Origin: a virus
Length of the DNA stretch: 60,317 bases
Virus record (IMG/VR): IMGVR_UViG_3300050120_000105
Coordinates: 1 to 60,317 of that record
Reading direction: 5' to 3' (one strand)
In this document: one piece after another, positions 24,476 to 33,840 of the stretch
How positions within the stretch are numbered: the first letter of the stretch is position 1
Layout of the letters: the number at the start of each line of letters is the position of its first letter
Made by a program: the position numbers and the translations under genes
Notes under the pieces: model-generated
The model's database searches: none
The model's input: the letters and a program-made list of their open reading frames with translations, nothing else
Told to the model about the DNA's origin: nothing

Positions 24476-24958
24476 TCAGTTGCTCTCGATCGCGCGGTTA
24501 ATCGCGTCCAGCGGATCGACGCCGACGCCCGCAACCGGACCCTGCGGCGCGTAGAACGTATGTCCGCCGATCTGGGCGACCGGCGCTTGCGCCCAATTCG
24601 GCAGCGATCCGCCGCGCCGCGCGCGCACGATCTGCGGATTGAGAAAATGGGTCGCACCGTTAGTCGGATCCGGGATATCGCCGTTCGTCACCATGTCGAC
24701 AATATCCGAGGTTTCGCGATAGGCCGGACTCGACGGCTTGATCGCTGCCAATTCCTTTGCTCGCGTCGACCATGGCTCGAATTGGTGAGGCGCCAGCATC
24801 ACGTCGGTCGGTGTCTTGCCATACGAGCCCGCCGCCGTCCTGTTAAGGATGACATGCGCGACCGCCGCCTGCCCCCGCGGGCCTTCCTGCGCCGCTTCGC
24901 CCAGGATGGTTCGCACCATCAGGTCTTTGTCCCTGGCCGAGAGATCATTTACCGGCAT
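24476..24958 (-). CDS. SleB-like cell wall hydrolase, virion-associated
   Basis: 160 aa. RDKDLMVRTILGEAAQEGPR, GQAAVAHVILNRT, and later TNGATHFLNPQIV match the Hydrolase_2 (SleB) transglycosylase family; the first Glu (LGEA) is the likely catalytic acid. No signal peptide. Lying between two ejection proteins it is probably packed in the virion to breach peptidoglycan at entry. Confidence 0.8.
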   Translation of the reverse strand: MPVNDLSARDKDLMVRTILGEAAQEGPRGQAAVAHVILNRTAAGSYGKTPTDVMLAPHQFEPWSTRAKELAAIKPSSPAYRETSDIVDMVTNGDIPDPTNGATHFLNPQIVRARRGGSLPNWAQAPVAQIGGHTFYAPQGPVAGVGVDPLDAINRAIESN

Positions 24959-26141
24959 CGGTCGTTGTCTTCTCTGGTGCCTTCAGCGGTTTGACCCACT
25001 TATGTGAGAGCGCGTTCTTAAATTTGCCCTCGAATTCCTTCATGTCGCCGGGGTCCATTTGCGAGAGAAACTTCTGCTGGTTCTCACGGTTTAGGCGATT
25101 GAACTGGAACACCCGCGGGTCGATTTCCTGACCCATCCGTTCGGCGAACAGATCGTAATCTCCAGGCTTGGCACCATTGGCCCGCGCCGCCAGCCATGCC
25201 TTGCGGGTGGCGTCGATCGCGTCCTGGTTGCCGTGCAGCATGTCGATGACGCCTTCGCGTCCGAACTTCGACATCGATGTCGAAGGATTGGCGCCGACGA
25301 CCGTATGCAGTCCGGCATCGGAGCCATGAAAGAGTTGCGACTGATTGAGGCTGATCTGGTTGGCGATTTTGTCGAAGGACTCGCCGGCTTTCAGTTGCTC
25401 CGGAGTCATGGTGATGCCGAAACCACCCAGCCGGCCCGAAAGCTGGTTGAGTTTCTTTTCGACCTCGAAGGTCGGTCCCCCGAGATTATCTAGAATCTTC
25501 GAATCCGCCTTTAGATTTTCGAGGTCCGCATGATATTGCGGCGACGTCGATGCGCTGGACTGCAGCTTTGCGGCGCGGCCCGCGGCAGACTCGGAAAGCC
25601 CAGCTTCGCCCGGCGCCAGCCCAGTTTCGAACCCGCCGCCGCGAATGGCAGTCGTGTGGCGGATAACGGTCGGCGCTCCGGACGCACTCGGGGGTCCGGT
25701 TTCTGGCGACACCATCGATTCAGGCGACGTTCCCATGGTCCGCAGCGTGGCGATCCCCTGCTTGATTCCTCTCGGCTCGCGCAGCGCGATATCGGCGACC
25801 GTATTGATTGTCGACGCCGGAATATTCGGATGAATCGCCCGGATCGCGGCCTTCATGCGAAAGAAATCGTCGCGGGAGGCATTATCCGGCAACGTGCCGA
25901 GATGATGCGCCACGATTTGCGCGGCAGCTTCGTTTTGGCTGTTCTGCGAGGTGGTATTGGCGATATTCTGGCCTTGCAATGCCGCTTCCGGCTGTTGCGA
26001 AACGGCTGGAAACGTCGCATTGAAAAGCTTTTGCTGGTTGAGCGCACCCATCAATCCAACGACCTTTGCGGGATCGCTCGCCAGCGCATTGTTTTGCGTC
26101 GGCTGATAGGTCGGATAGGTTGGCGCAGCAATATCTGGCAT
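24945..26141 (-). CDS. Internal virion/ejection protein
   Basis: 398 aa. Gln/Asn-rich N-terminus (NTTSQNSQNEAAAQIVAHHL) followed by a helical body. No enzymatic motif. Overlaps the SleB-like gene by 14 bp. Position equals that of the middle P22 ejection protein (gp20/gp16 region). Confidence 0.6.
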   Translation of the reverse strand: MPDIAAPTYPTYQPTQNNALASDPAKVVGLMGALNQQKLFNATFPAVSQQPEAALQGQNIANTTSQNSQNEAAAQIVAHHLGTLPDNASRDDFFRMKAAIRAIHPNIPASTINTVADIALREPRGIKQGIATLRTMGTSPESMVSPETGPPSASGAPTVIRHTTAIRGGGFETGLAPGEAGLSESAAGRAAKLQSSASTSPQYHADLENLKADSKILDNLGGPTFEVEKKLNQLSGRLGGFGITMTPEQLKAGESFDKIANQISLNQSQLFHGSDAGLHTVVGANPSTSMSKFGREGVIDMLHGNQDAIDATRKAWLAARANGAKPGDYDLFAERMGQEIDPRVFQFNRLNRENQQKFLSQMDPGDMKEFEGKFKNALSHKWVKPLKAPEKTTTDAGK

Positions 26142-26674
26142 CAGTGCACCATTCCAGAATAATTCGCGTGAAGCGCCTTGATATGCTCCATATGATCGTC
26201 ACGCTTGCCGCCGGCATTGCCCGCAAAATGCCCCGCGACATCGCCCAGCGACGGATTGCCCTGCCCGTAGTGATCGAGCAGACCGTTTTCCGCCTGCACC
26301 GTCTGCGCCAGCATGGTCTGCATCCATTTCCGCTGCTGCAACGGGTCAGACGGCACCTGGTCCAGTTGCTGCACGGCCTGTGGAGCGGTGAGCATCCGTT
26401 CCGAGACGAGCTTTGTCACACCGTCGATGATCTTGGATTTCAGATCGGAGCGGCCCGCGGCGGGATCCTTCAGCAGCATCGTCAACTCGCCCTTGATCGC
26501 ATCGAAATGCCGCAGGGCGGCGACCGTCTGCTCGTGCGTCGGAGGCGGCGGCGGGGCTGCAGGAGGTGCGGCACCATTCGCCGGCGGACCGGATTGCTGC
26601 TGCAGCGCATTGCCTGGCGCGCCTTCCTGCGCAGCTGCGGGCGGCGGCATGCCGCTGTCGAGGGCGTTCGGCAT
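26141..26674 (-). CDS. Pro-rich internal virion protein
   Basis: 177 aa. N-terminal Pro/Ala/Gln-rich segment with a Pro run (APPPPPTHEQ), then a helical domain (ALRHFDAIKGELTMLLKDPA). Coupled to both neighbours. Probably a small ejection or scaffolding partner. Confidence 0.5.
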   Translation of the reverse strand: MPNALDSGMPPPAAAQEGAPGNALQQQSGPPANGAAPPAAPPPPPTHEQTVAALRHFDAIKGELTMLLKDPAAGRSDLKSKIIDGVTKLVSERMLTAPQAVQQLDQVPSDPLQQRKWMQTMLAQTVQAENGLLDHYGQGNPSLGDVAGHFAGNAGGKRDDHMEHIKALHANYSGMVH

Positions 26675-27420
26675 CAGGTGAAGCCCATCGCCTTGCCATA
26701 GGCAGCAGACTGTGCATCCGACACTGAGGCCGCATTCATGTTGCCAATATTACCGATCGCGCTTGGCGTGTAGAGCCCGCCGCCAGCGCCGCCATTGCCG
26801 AACAACTGGCTATAGAGCAGCGCATTCTGCGCCGAACCGCTCGCCCCCGTAACCCCGCCTGATAGCGCGCTGGCGCTGCCGAGCGTGCCGGATGCCAGTG
26901 CGTTTCCGGTATTGGTCAGCGTGCCGGCCATGGCGTTGCCGCTGCCGATCGCATCGCCCGCCAGCGCGCCGCCGGCACTGGCGCCCATCCCGGCATAGCC
27001 CTGCAGCGCGTTGACCGTATTGCCCCAGGTATTTTGCGCGAGCCCGTTATTGTACTGCGAGATCGCCGCCGCCAGCGGGCCTGCCGACGCGCCGCTCTTG
27101 GCTGACAAGGCATTGGTCGCAGCCATCGTTCCGTATTGCGACGCGAACTGAAATCCCGGTGTCTGCGATAATAGCGCGTTCTGGTTTGATCCCGGCGTAA
27201 TCAGGCCCTGCAAGGTCGGCAGGACGCTTTGACCGGCTGTCGCATAGGGCTGCAACGCTCCTTGCGCGACGCCGAACATCTGCTTCTGCTGCGCCAGCGC
27301 CTGCTGCTGCAATGCCACCTGCTGCTGCGAAGCCGTTTTCGACGCATTGGCACCGATCAGCGCCGAGCCGACCGATCCCGCCGCCCCTATGCCTCCGGCG
27401 ATCAGCGCGGTGAACGGCAT
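26674..27420 (-). CDS. DNA transfer/ejection protein, P22 gp7/gp20-like
   Basis: 248 aa. Hydrophobic Gly/Ala start (MPFTALIAGGIGAAGSVGSA), then KTASQQQVALQQQALAQQKQ and a Gly/Ala/Ser/Asn-rich low-complexity C-terminal half. This layout is typical of a widespread podovirus DNA transfer protein that inserts in the inner membrane during ejection. Confidence 0.65.
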   Translation of the reverse strand: MPFTALIAGGIGAAGSVGSALIGANASKTASQQQVALQQQALAQQKQMFGVAQGALQPYATAGQSVLPTLQGLITPGSNQNALLSQTPGFQFASQYGTMAATNALSAKSGASAGPLAAAISQYNNGLAQNTWGNTVNALQGYAGMGASAGGALAGDAIGSGNAMAGTLTNTGNALASGTLGSASALSGGVTGASGSAQNALLYSQLFGNGGAGGGLYTPSAIGNIGNMNAASVSDAQSAAYGKAMGFT

Positions 27421-28193
27421 TGGATCACCCTATAGTTGTCGTTCTCGATCATCAGCAGCGCCGATCCGATGTCGATCAAAAGCGGCGAGCGCGATACCAT
27501 TGCAATCGTTCCGTAGCCGGCAAATCGGGCCCATCGATTATAGAGCACGACCGCTTTTTCCGGCTGGCCGCCGTAGATCATTTCGGCACAGGCCCCGACA
27601 TAGCGGTCATGACATTCCTCGTCGGGATGGTTGTCGTGCAGCGCCTTGTGGCGGGCGAATTCTTCGTCGAGATGGGTATGAAACGCGCGACCGCTCGCGA
27701 TCAGGCACGACGCATTCCTGACCCAGTCTTCGTATTTCAGCGACCAGTATGACATGTCCGCCGGCGGCTCCGTCGGCCAAGCATTCTTGCGCGTGAATTC
27801 CAGCGTAGCTCCCACCATCCGACAGAATGTTGCTGCGGCCTTGTTGAAGGAAGGCACGCGGGTCTGCAAAATCATGCAATCGGTATGCGTGAACATCCAG
27901 CGATAGGCCTCGCGTGAGGCGCGGATGGCGTGGCTGCCTCTATGATTTTCTAGAAACGAGGTATGGACATCATAGATTCCGCCGGAGGGTTCGTTATTTC
28001 CCACCTTCGGCTGCACGAAGATAATGCCGCCGCCTTCCGCCATCAGCAGCACGTTGAGCGGATTCGAGACGAACTCCGTGACATCCATGTCGCCTGCCGC
28101 GATGCCAGGCAATTTGATGGACTCGAATACCGAAGAATCGTTCAGTATTGGGTTGATCTCGGATGCATCGAAGGAGCGGCGGATCAGCATCAT
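27402..28193 (-). CDS. GNAT-fold acyltransferase-like virion-region protein
   Basis: 263 aa from ATG 28193, which overlaps the gp10-like stop. MMLIRRSFDASEINPILNDS, PLNVLLMAEGGGIIFVQP, HTSFLENHRGSHAIRASREA and TRVPSFNKAAATFCRMVG reproduce the beta-strand/R-G-x-A pattern of GNAT N-acetyltransferases. Such proteins are often encoded between tail accessory and ejection genes in podoviruses; substrate unknown. A 110-residue C-terminal extension has several Cys and His. Confidence 0.65.
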   Translation of the reverse strand: MMLIRRSFDASEINPILNDSSVFESIKLPGIAAGDMDVTEFVSNPLNVLLMAEGGGIIFVQPKVGNNEPSGGIYDVHTSFLENHRGSHAIRASREAYRWMFTHTDCMILQTRVPSFNKAAATFCRMVGATLEFTRKNAWPTEPPADMSYWSLKYEDWVRNASCLIASGRAFHTHLDEEFARHKALHDNHPDEECHDRYVGACAEMIYGGQPEKAVVLYNRWARFAGYGTIAMVSRSPLLIDIGSALLMIENDNYRVIQCRSPR

Positions 28194-29785
28194 GCCCCGT
28201 GCACGATCGGCGTATCGAGGAACGCCTGGTTGAGACCCGTCGTCATGCCTGCAACCCACGATAATTCGAAGACCCAATCACGTCCTTGGCCCAAGCCCCG
28301 CCAGCGCAGCATCGATCGATAATGCCCGGCGCTCGCCAGTTCCTTGAATCGATAATTACCGAAGGTCTCGCCGCCATTCTTGGATACGCGGAGTGCGATC
28401 TGAGGCGGACCCATTTTGACCTGCGGACCCCAAGAAAGATTACGACCTATTCCAGTTTCCTGTCCCGGCGTGACGGTCCATCCAGGAGCCGGCGTTAAAA
28501 CGATAGGTGGCAGTGCCGTTCCGAACCCCGAACTCCATGGCGACGATATCTGCGGCAGCTCGGACGAACCCGGCAATATGCCAGTCGCCATGTCCGCCGT
28601 GAAGCACGGCACCGTGATTTGATGCATCTCGTTGACGACATGCGGGAACGAGCGGATGCAGGAAATCGGCTGGCCGTTGTCGAACATGTAATTCGGATCG
28701 AGCGCGTAGATCTGCCCCGTTGCCCAATCCATTCCCACGTTGGTATCATAGGCAAAGGCATGGAACGCTACGCGCTCGCGATTGAGCTTGCCGTTCTGGT
28801 CGGTATAGGCGCGCTCATGCCACTGGCCGGTCGCGCGATCATAACCCCATGATTTATTGGCGCTTGGAAAATGAATCACCACGAAACTGTGGCCGCCCTG
28901 CTGGTAGGTGTAGCAGATTGCATCCGACCGCGTCGGATAGGTCAGCCATTCGTCTTCCAGCGCGTAGGTCGAGATGCGCTTGGCACCATAGCCCTCGATC
29001 ATGATCATGATCGCGCGCCCGTCCTTGTTCTGATCCAACCAACCTGCGTTTACGTCCTGTGTCCAAACTGAGAAGGGCGCAATAGTGCCATGGGGCACGA
29101 TCTGGCCGAATACTTCCTCAAGCGGAAAAATCGGATCGCCGGCGTTGAACCACGGTTCAGCGGTCATGGTGCCAACTGGCCATAGCGTGCGCTGGCAAGC
29201 GATGATGGCCTGGATTGGATCGCCGAACGTTCCTTTCGAGGCTTGGTCGAGCGCATTGAAAGCGACTTGTTCGGAAAGCGAGCAGTAGAAATTATTGGTG
29301 CCTATTTCATTGAAGAAGAAGAACGTGTCGAAGAAAGTTACCCGCGTCGATCCTGAAAACAATCCCGTAGTATCGACGATCTGCGTCATCTGGCGCGACG
29401 TCATGTTGATCTGGTAGCCGAGCGGCGAATTGTCGACGAGGACAATCTCGTTGCCGTTCGACTGGCCATTGTCGTCCATCGATACCGGCGTGAACTGGTT
29501 CTGGATCACGCCGATCTGGTTGAAATTCCAGTTCTTGTCGATGTAGTAGACGTTCGGCCCTGCCACGCCATAGAGGTCGCCGTTGGATACCCGGAAAACA
29601 CCGCGGCCCCGTCCCGGCACTGGGGGCGCCCCGAGCGGCCTGTTGCCCGGCCGGACGTAGTGAGTGAACGGCGATTCCGGATCGGATTCTTCCGGGTTGT
29701 TTTCGCAATAGGTATTGACCGAGCGCTGCGCGTTGGCGATCAGCGAGCGGTTCTGGTAGGCACCGGAATTGAGCGGAATCTTCAC
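28190..29785 (-). CDS. Tail accessory factor/packaged DNA stabilisation protein, P22 gp10-like
   Basis: 531 aa. The N-terminus KIPLNSGAYQNRSLIANAQR SVN and following blade-like repeats (DLYGVAGPNVYYIDKNW, FDTFFFFNEIGTNNFYCSLS, AKRISTYALEDEWLTYP, WHERAYTDQNG) match the P22 gp10 tail hub, which plugs the portal/gp4 stack and keeps DNA inside the head. The length is close to the P22 protein (472 aa) plus a small extension. Confidence 0.85.
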   Translation of the reverse strand: MKIPLNSGAYQNRSLIANAQRSVNTYCENNPEESDPESPFTHYVRPGNRPLGAPPVPGRGRGVFRVSNGDLYGVAGPNVYYIDKNWNFNQIGVIQNQFTPVSMDDNGQSNGNEIVLVDNSPLGYQINMTSRQMTQIVDTTGLFSGSTRVTFFDTFFFFNEIGTNNFYCSLSEQVAFNALDQASKGTFGDPIQAIIACQRTLWPVGTMTAEPWFNAGDPIFPLEEVFGQIVPHGTIAPFSVWTQDVNAGWLDQNKDGRAIMIMIEGYGAKRISTYALEDEWLTYPTRSDAICYTYQQGGHSFVVIHFPSANKSWGYDRATGQWHERAYTDQNGKLNRERVAFHAFAYDTNVGMDWATGQIYALDPNYMFDNGQPISCIRSFPHVVNEMHQITVPCFTADMATGILPGSSELPQISSPWSSGFGTALPPIVLTPAPGWTVTPGQETGIGRNLSWGPQVKMGPPQIALRVSKNGGETFGNYRFKELASAGHYRSMLRWRGLGQGRDWVFELSWVAGMTTGLNQAFLDTPIVHGA

Positions 29786-30240
29786 GTTTTGATTTCGGTC
29801 GCGGTGGTGAAGTAGAACGTCGTCTTGGCATTGAACGGAACTGAAAACGCATCGTTCTCATTCAATCGGTTGATGGTGCCCCCGGGCGGCGGATAGACCA
29901 GAAGCGCCTGCGCTGGATCGTCATTGAAGACGAGTTGGATCTGTCCTGGTTGCAAAGCGGAAAGCAACGCTCCGCTGCCCGCAGGAACATGATCGAATTC
30001 ATTCCAGTCCGCATTGAGCTGCAGCGCAGTCGCCTGGTTATTCCCCGTCGCGGAGAGACTTTTATCGACGACACCTGCGGCCAACGAGGACGTCGCATGG
30101 TTGAGCAGATTGAGCAGGAATTGGTAGCCCGTATCACTGAGGGCATAGTCGACGCCAGAATTCTTCGGATCCGGCGGATTGACGAACGGGACCTGCGGCG
30201 GTGGCAGGTTGCGGCCGGAGACATTGACGACCGATCCCAT
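29782..30240 (-). CDS. Virion-region protein, unknown
   Basis: 152 aa. Begins MGSVVNVSGRNLPPPQVPFV; the rest is beta-rich (PGQIQLVFNDDPAQALLVYP, VPFNAKTTFYFTTATEI), suggesting a jelly-roll structural protein. Between the gp10-like and gp4-like tail genes, so probably a tail or head-tail component. Confidence 0.5.
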   Translation of the reverse strand: MGSVVNVSGRNLPPPQVPFVNPPDPKNSGVDYALSDTGYQFLLNLLNHATSSLAAGVVDKSLSATGNNQATALQLNADWNEFDHVPAGSGALLSALQPGQIQLVFNDDPAQALLVYPPPGGTINRLNENDAFSVPFNAKTTFYFTTATEIKT

Positions 30241-30437
30241 CAGACGGAATCCCTTTCCCAGACCAGCGACAGATTCCGCTTCGAGGCTTCCGCCAACGCT
30301 TCAAGCGCGGTGGCATGTTCGTTGCGCGGCGCATTTTCCGGTCGCGACTTCAGCGACGTATAGAACTTGCCGTCGACCTTCCAGCCGTAGATCGCCTTCC
30401 GCACCTTTCTCAAATGCGAATTAGCGTTGATCGACAT
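30240..30437 (-). CDS. Small phage protein, unknown
   Basis: 65 aa, basic at the N-terminus (SHLRKVRKAIYGWKVDGKFY). Overlaps both neighbours. No domain recognised; the GWKVDGKFYTSL part may form a beta hairpin. Confidence 0.45.
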   Translation of the reverse strand: MSINANSHLRKVRKAIYGWKVDGKFYTSLKSRPENAPRNEHATALEALAEASKRNLSLVWERDSV

Positions 30438-30633
30438 GGCTCAACAGGCCTTTCGGCAATGGCGGTATCCACAGCACGCTCGCCAGACGCCGCGAGCGCT
30501 TGACGGCGGCGACCGCTTCGTCCGCGCTGTCGTAAGCGACGGCAGGGCGCACCGGCGCATCCGGCGGATAGCGGCTGATCAGGAAACCGCGGCGCGGATC
30601 ATGCCAGCCATAGAAATGATGTTCTGTCCGCAA
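30421..30633 (-). CDS. Small phage protein, unknown
   Basis: 70 aa (MRTEHHFYGWHDPRRGFLIS...). Aromatic-rich with a repeated theme GWHDPRRGF. Overlaps the next gene by 17 bp. Unknown. Confidence 0.45.
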   Translation of the reverse strand: MRTEHHFYGWHDPRRGFLISRYPPDAPVRPAVAYDSADEAVAAVKRSRRLASVLWIPPLPKGLLSHVDQR

Positions 30634-30636
30634 GGG

Positions 30637-31101
30637 CTACTTCGACGCCCAGACGCCGGCCTTGGCACAGGAAAAATATTGCAGGACGTGCGTGGCGATT
30701 CCGCTGGTAAGCGACGTGCCGTTATTGATGGTGTCCTGTGCCGCGGTCACCGGGTTGTTCGCAACGGCGGGATAGACCGTCAGCGTCTGCGCACCGTTGT
30801 TATAAAGACTGAGTTCCGTGCCTGGCAAACAAGGAGGAAGATTGACCCCGGTGCTCGAGGCGACCGTATCGGCTTCGATCAGCGCAATGCCGCTCGGCAA
30901 TTGCGTTGCGGTCGCCTGTGTCGTGCCGGCAGCGGTAATACCCGACTGATAGCTGTTGTTTTGACCCCCGGCGAGGCCGAGCAGCCATACACCGTCCGGC
31001 ACTGCGTAACCATTGACGGGCGGGTTTCCTACCGCGAATGCCGCGCCCACGGCTGCGACGATCATCGCGCCGGCCAACATATTGAGGATGGTCTTGAACA
31101 T
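30637..31101 (-). CDS. Exported beta-type virion-region protein
   Basis: 154 aa. MFKTILNMLAGAMIVAAVGA then AFA is a signal peptide. The mature part (ELSLYNNGAQTLTVYPAVAN, ATHVLQYFSCAKAGVWASK) reads like the phage structural domains in which values, an unset placeholder and a Cys near a Trp end the fold. The gene at 40859 ends in a related way. A decoration or fibre-base protein is a guess. Confidence 0.55.
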   Translation of the reverse strand: MFKTILNMLAGAMIVAAVGAAFAVGNPPVNGYAVPDGVWLLGLAGGQNNSYQSGITAAGTTQATATQLPSGIALIEADTVASSTGVNLPPCLPGTELSLYNNGAQTLTVYPAVANNPVTAAQDTINNGTSLTSGIATHVLQYFSCAKAGVWASK

Positions 31102-31121
31102 ATCGGTTCTCCGCGGGAGGG

Positions 31122-31346
31122 TCAGGGGATTTCGATGAACTCGGGCTCATAACCAAACTTGCGGTAAATCACTTCGGCCATTTCGCGCGTGGCACCAATC
31201 GTCGCGCTAAGCATGATGATCGCTCCATCAGGATTTACTTTTCCGTTACGTATCGGAACCTTGATCTTCTTTGGGCGCTTATCCGGCGGTCCCTGAATAG
31301 GGATCAAAATGCCGCGGTCCGATTTGACGTAATCGAGCGTCGTCAT
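31122..31346 (-). CDS. Small phage protein, unknown
   Basis: 74 aa (MTTLDYVKSDRGILIPIQGP...). Contains PDKRPKKIKVPIRNGK and a C-terminal helix. Coupled to the gp4-like gene by ATGA overlap at 31343-31346. Confidence 0.5.
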   Translation of the reverse strand: MTTLDYVKSDRGILIPIQGPPDKRPKKIKVPIRNGKVNPDGAIIMLSATIGATREMAEVIYRKFGYEPEFIEIP

Positions 31347-32122
31347 GGCGTATCGCTGCGATAGTTGTATGACGACCCGCTATTGCGGATCAGTTCGCGC
31401 GGATAGCGCAGCGTCGGAATCTGCGCGTTGGCTTTGCGGATGATGTTCTTGCCCTGCGCGGCGAGGATGTTCAAATCCGGATCGCGCTGCATCTGGAATG
31501 CGACGCGAAACCGGCGCGCGAGGCACCATTTCAGCGCGGCGCCGTATTCCGGCGGAAAGGCTACAGTCTCCTGCAATGCGGGGAAGCGCTGCAGCGTCTG
31601 CTTGCAGAGAATATGAAGCTCATAGATGCCGGCCTGCGGCACCGGCCATGGCCTCAACTTCCCGATCGGCCAGCCCGGATCGTAGAATACCGCGGACGAA
31701 AACGTGCCCAGCGTCTTCAGGCGAATCGCTGCATAGTCCTCATGCGCGTCGATGACTTCCAGCGGCCAATCGAATGGCTGTGTTCCGGCATTCGGCGCCG
31801 GGGAGCCATTGTTGACGACCTGGCGTAGAAACGCGAATTCCAGACGATCGGGCCGCGGATTGATATCGTAGTTCTGGCCCGCGCCGACCGTGTAGCTTTG
31901 CGCTCCGGTCGACGTAAACCCGTAATCCACCAGCTGATAGACCATATAGCGCTCATGCTGCCATTGCGCGATCAGGTCGTTGGCGATGTTGAGCGAGAGG
32001 TTGATGACCGGCTGCTCGATACTCTCGTCGATCCCGACGATGCCACCGATCATCAAGGCTTCCGCCAGCAGCGCCGAGACAACATACGGCGCCGGCAGCT
32101 GCTGAGCGGGAGCGTTGGGCAT
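31343..32122 (-). CDS. Head-tail adaptor, P22 gp4-like
   Basis: 259 aa. Helical N-terminus (VSALLAEALMIGGIVGIDES, LSLNIANDLIAQWQHERYMV) then SYTVGAGQNYDINPRPDRLE and PGWPIGKLRPWPVP, ILCKQTLQRFPALQETVAFP, and an Arg-rich C-terminal helix. This is the typical P22 gp4-like tail accessory factor, the ring below the portal that stabilises packaged DNA. Confidence 0.8.
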   Translation of the reverse strand: MPNAPAQQLPAPYVVSALLAEALMIGGIVGIDESIEQPVINLSLNIANDLIAQWQHERYMVYQLVDYGFTSTGAQSYTVGAGQNYDINPRPDRLEFAFLRQVVNNGSPAPNAGTQPFDWPLEVIDAHEDYAAIRLKTLGTFSSAVFYDPGWPIGKLRPWPVPQAGIYELHILCKQTLQRFPALQETVAFPPEYGAALKWCLARRFRVAFQMQRDPDLNILAAQGKNIIRKANAQIPTLRYPRELIRNSGSSYNYRSDTP

Positions 32123-32776
32123 TTACAGGCCGAGTTCTTTCTTGATGCGGTCGTTACTCCAGCGCTTGTCGACCTTGACGTTGTTGGTCTCGGCCAATTC
32201 GATCAGGGCGTCACGTTCGATGTCTTTGAAAGCCGAAAAAACTTCCTCTGGGGATCCTACTTCGTCCAACGCAACTATCGCAGCGGCCTTCTGTGCCGGT
32301 GTCGGGTTGTTCTGCGGAAACGAAGCCATAACTGCCGCGACTATAGCGGCAATCGTGGCAGGATCGACAGCGCCCGAGCCCTGCTGTTTGGAGGCCATCG
32401 TTCGAGCAATGACCTCGCCGAGAACCTGCGTTTCGGTTTTCACCGGCAGCGACTTGCCGGTCATGTCGATGCGCGGCTTGTTCGGCGTCGGCGACCATTC
32501 GGGGCCCAGCGCCAGCACTTCTTCCTTGCTGTTGACGATCTTTGGCTCAAGGGTCTTGTGATAGACCCAGGCCGGGAACGCCTGATAGCGGTGGGCACGG
32601 AAGTATTGACCGTAATGTTTGTGCTTCTTGAAGGCCGCATAATCGTTGATGCGCGGCGGATCGATATCGGGCTGCCACTCATCATCGGCATAATTAGGCG
32701 TAGTCGCCCAGTCACCAGGCGACCACTTGTCGACGTGAATCCCCTCGGTCAGGGCTTCGTTGAGTTCTTCAGACAT
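32123..32776 (-). CDS. Virion-region protein with C-terminal HeH/SAP-like motif
   Basis: 217 aa. The last ~35 residues (LIELAETNNVKVDKRWSNDR IKKELGL) look like the HeH/LEM-type DNA or protein-binding hairpin found at the ends of some phage head proteins. The middle is an Ala-rich helical segment. Between coat and gp4-like genes; possibly head-tail joining. Confidence 0.5.
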   Translation of the reverse strand: MSEELNEALTEGIHVDKWSPGDWATTPNYADDEWQPDIDPPRINDYAAFKKHKHYGQYFRAHRYQAFPAWVYHKTLEPKIVNSKEEVLALGPEWSPTPNKPRIDMTGKSLPVKTETQVLGEVIARTMASKQQGSGAVDPATIAAIVAAVMASFPQNNPTPAQKAAAIVALDEVGSPEEVFSAFKDIERDALIELAETNNVKVDKRWSNDRIKKELGL

Positions 32777-32794
32777 TTGTTTTCCTCCAGAAAA

Positions 32795-33802
32795 TTATTT
32801 CGGGGTGATCGTCGATCCAAGCGTCGAGGTGCCTTGACCCTGGTTGCCGACAGACTTGTCCGGATGCACATCGACCGGGCCTTGCCTGGTGGTCCAGTCT
32901 TCCGGGCCGATTTTTGCATCCGCTTCTTGAGCGGCGACGGGATGCTCAACCGACGCCTGATACTTGGTGGCCGCCTGAACCTCGAACATCTCCGACCGAT
33001 GCGGTTCAGTACCGGATGTCTTCCCGGACTTTACCGCATCGAGGGATTTACGCTCGTCCTCAAGCTCTTTTTCCCGCTGCTTGATTTTCGCCTCGCGGCG
33101 CTCGACGACGATTTCCGCGATGCGCTTGTCGCTGGTTTCGCGATGCTTCGCTTGGAGTTCTTCATGGTAAGCGCTCTCTGCTTCCCATCGCTCGGACGCA
33201 GAAACGCTATCGGCCGCCTTGGTGTCCGCGTGCTCGCCCATCGCCCGCTTTTCTTCGGCCTCGTCATGAACCAGGACCATGAGCGCACCGTCATGACGCC
33301 GCACATGATGGGTGAAACCTGGAACGCCGACGACGGCACCTCTCGGAACGGTCAAATTGTCACCGTCCTTTTTCAGTTCGGATTTGCCGGGATTTTTCTC
33401 GGCCGAGCTACGCTGCTCGATGTCTTTTTCGGTTTCCCAATCGCCGGTTTCACGAACCTCACCGAGATTCCGGTTGATGCTGACATGCGATTCATCATGC
33501 GGCACAATCCATTTGGGATATTCCGCGCCAACGTCCGGATGAGCAGCGAAGGGCTGCTGCTCAATGCCGATCAGATGGCCGGTTGAGCCGTCTTTCAACA
33601 GCCCATCATGGGCCCCGGGCGGGTTTTTAACGCCCTCGATGATTTCCTTGTTGTAATCGGAAACCACGTCGGGATGTACGAACCCGGTTGGATTCAAGTC
33701 CGGCCGCCGCGCCCCGCCCGGCGTTCGGCCATCGGGCTTTACCAACGGAGGCGGCGGTGCGGTCGGCGTTTCGATATCGGTTTCCGGAAAATTGGTGGTC
33801 AT
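32795..33802 (-). CDS. Coiled-coil virion-region protein, unknown
   Basis: 335 aa. Pro-rich N-terminus with HPDVVSDYNKEIIEGVKNPP, a beta patch (LTVPRGAVVGVPGFTHHVRR), and a long charged coiled coil (about 205-260: KIKQREKELEDERKSLDAV). Between capsid and gp4-like genes. Could be a head fibre or minor capsid component. Confidence 0.5.
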   Translation of the reverse strand: MTTNFPETDIETPTAPPPPLVKPDGRTPGGARRPDLNPTGFVHPDVVSDYNKEIIEGVKNPPGAHDGLLKDGSTGHLIGIEQQPFAAHPDVGAEYPKWIVPHDESHVSINRNLGEVRETGDWETEKDIEQRSSAEKNPGKSELKKDGDNLTVPRGAVVGVPGFTHHVRRHDGALMVLVHDEAEEKRAMGEHADTKAADSVSASERWEAESAYHEELQAKHRETSDKRIAEIVVERREAKIKQREKELEDERKSLDAVKSGKTSGTEPHRSEMFEVQAATKYQASVEHPVAAQEADAKIGPEDWTTRQGPVDVHPDKSVGNQGQGTSTLGSTITPK

Positions 33803-33840
33803 TTGGTGTTCTCCTTAAGCTAGATGACGTTTGAAGGACC

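Noticed and set aside
31898-33586. Long + strand ORF (562 codons) antisense to the gp4-like and neighbouring genes
   Set aside because: It crosses three leftward genes and their junctions, with Arg-rich composition typical of a shadow frame.
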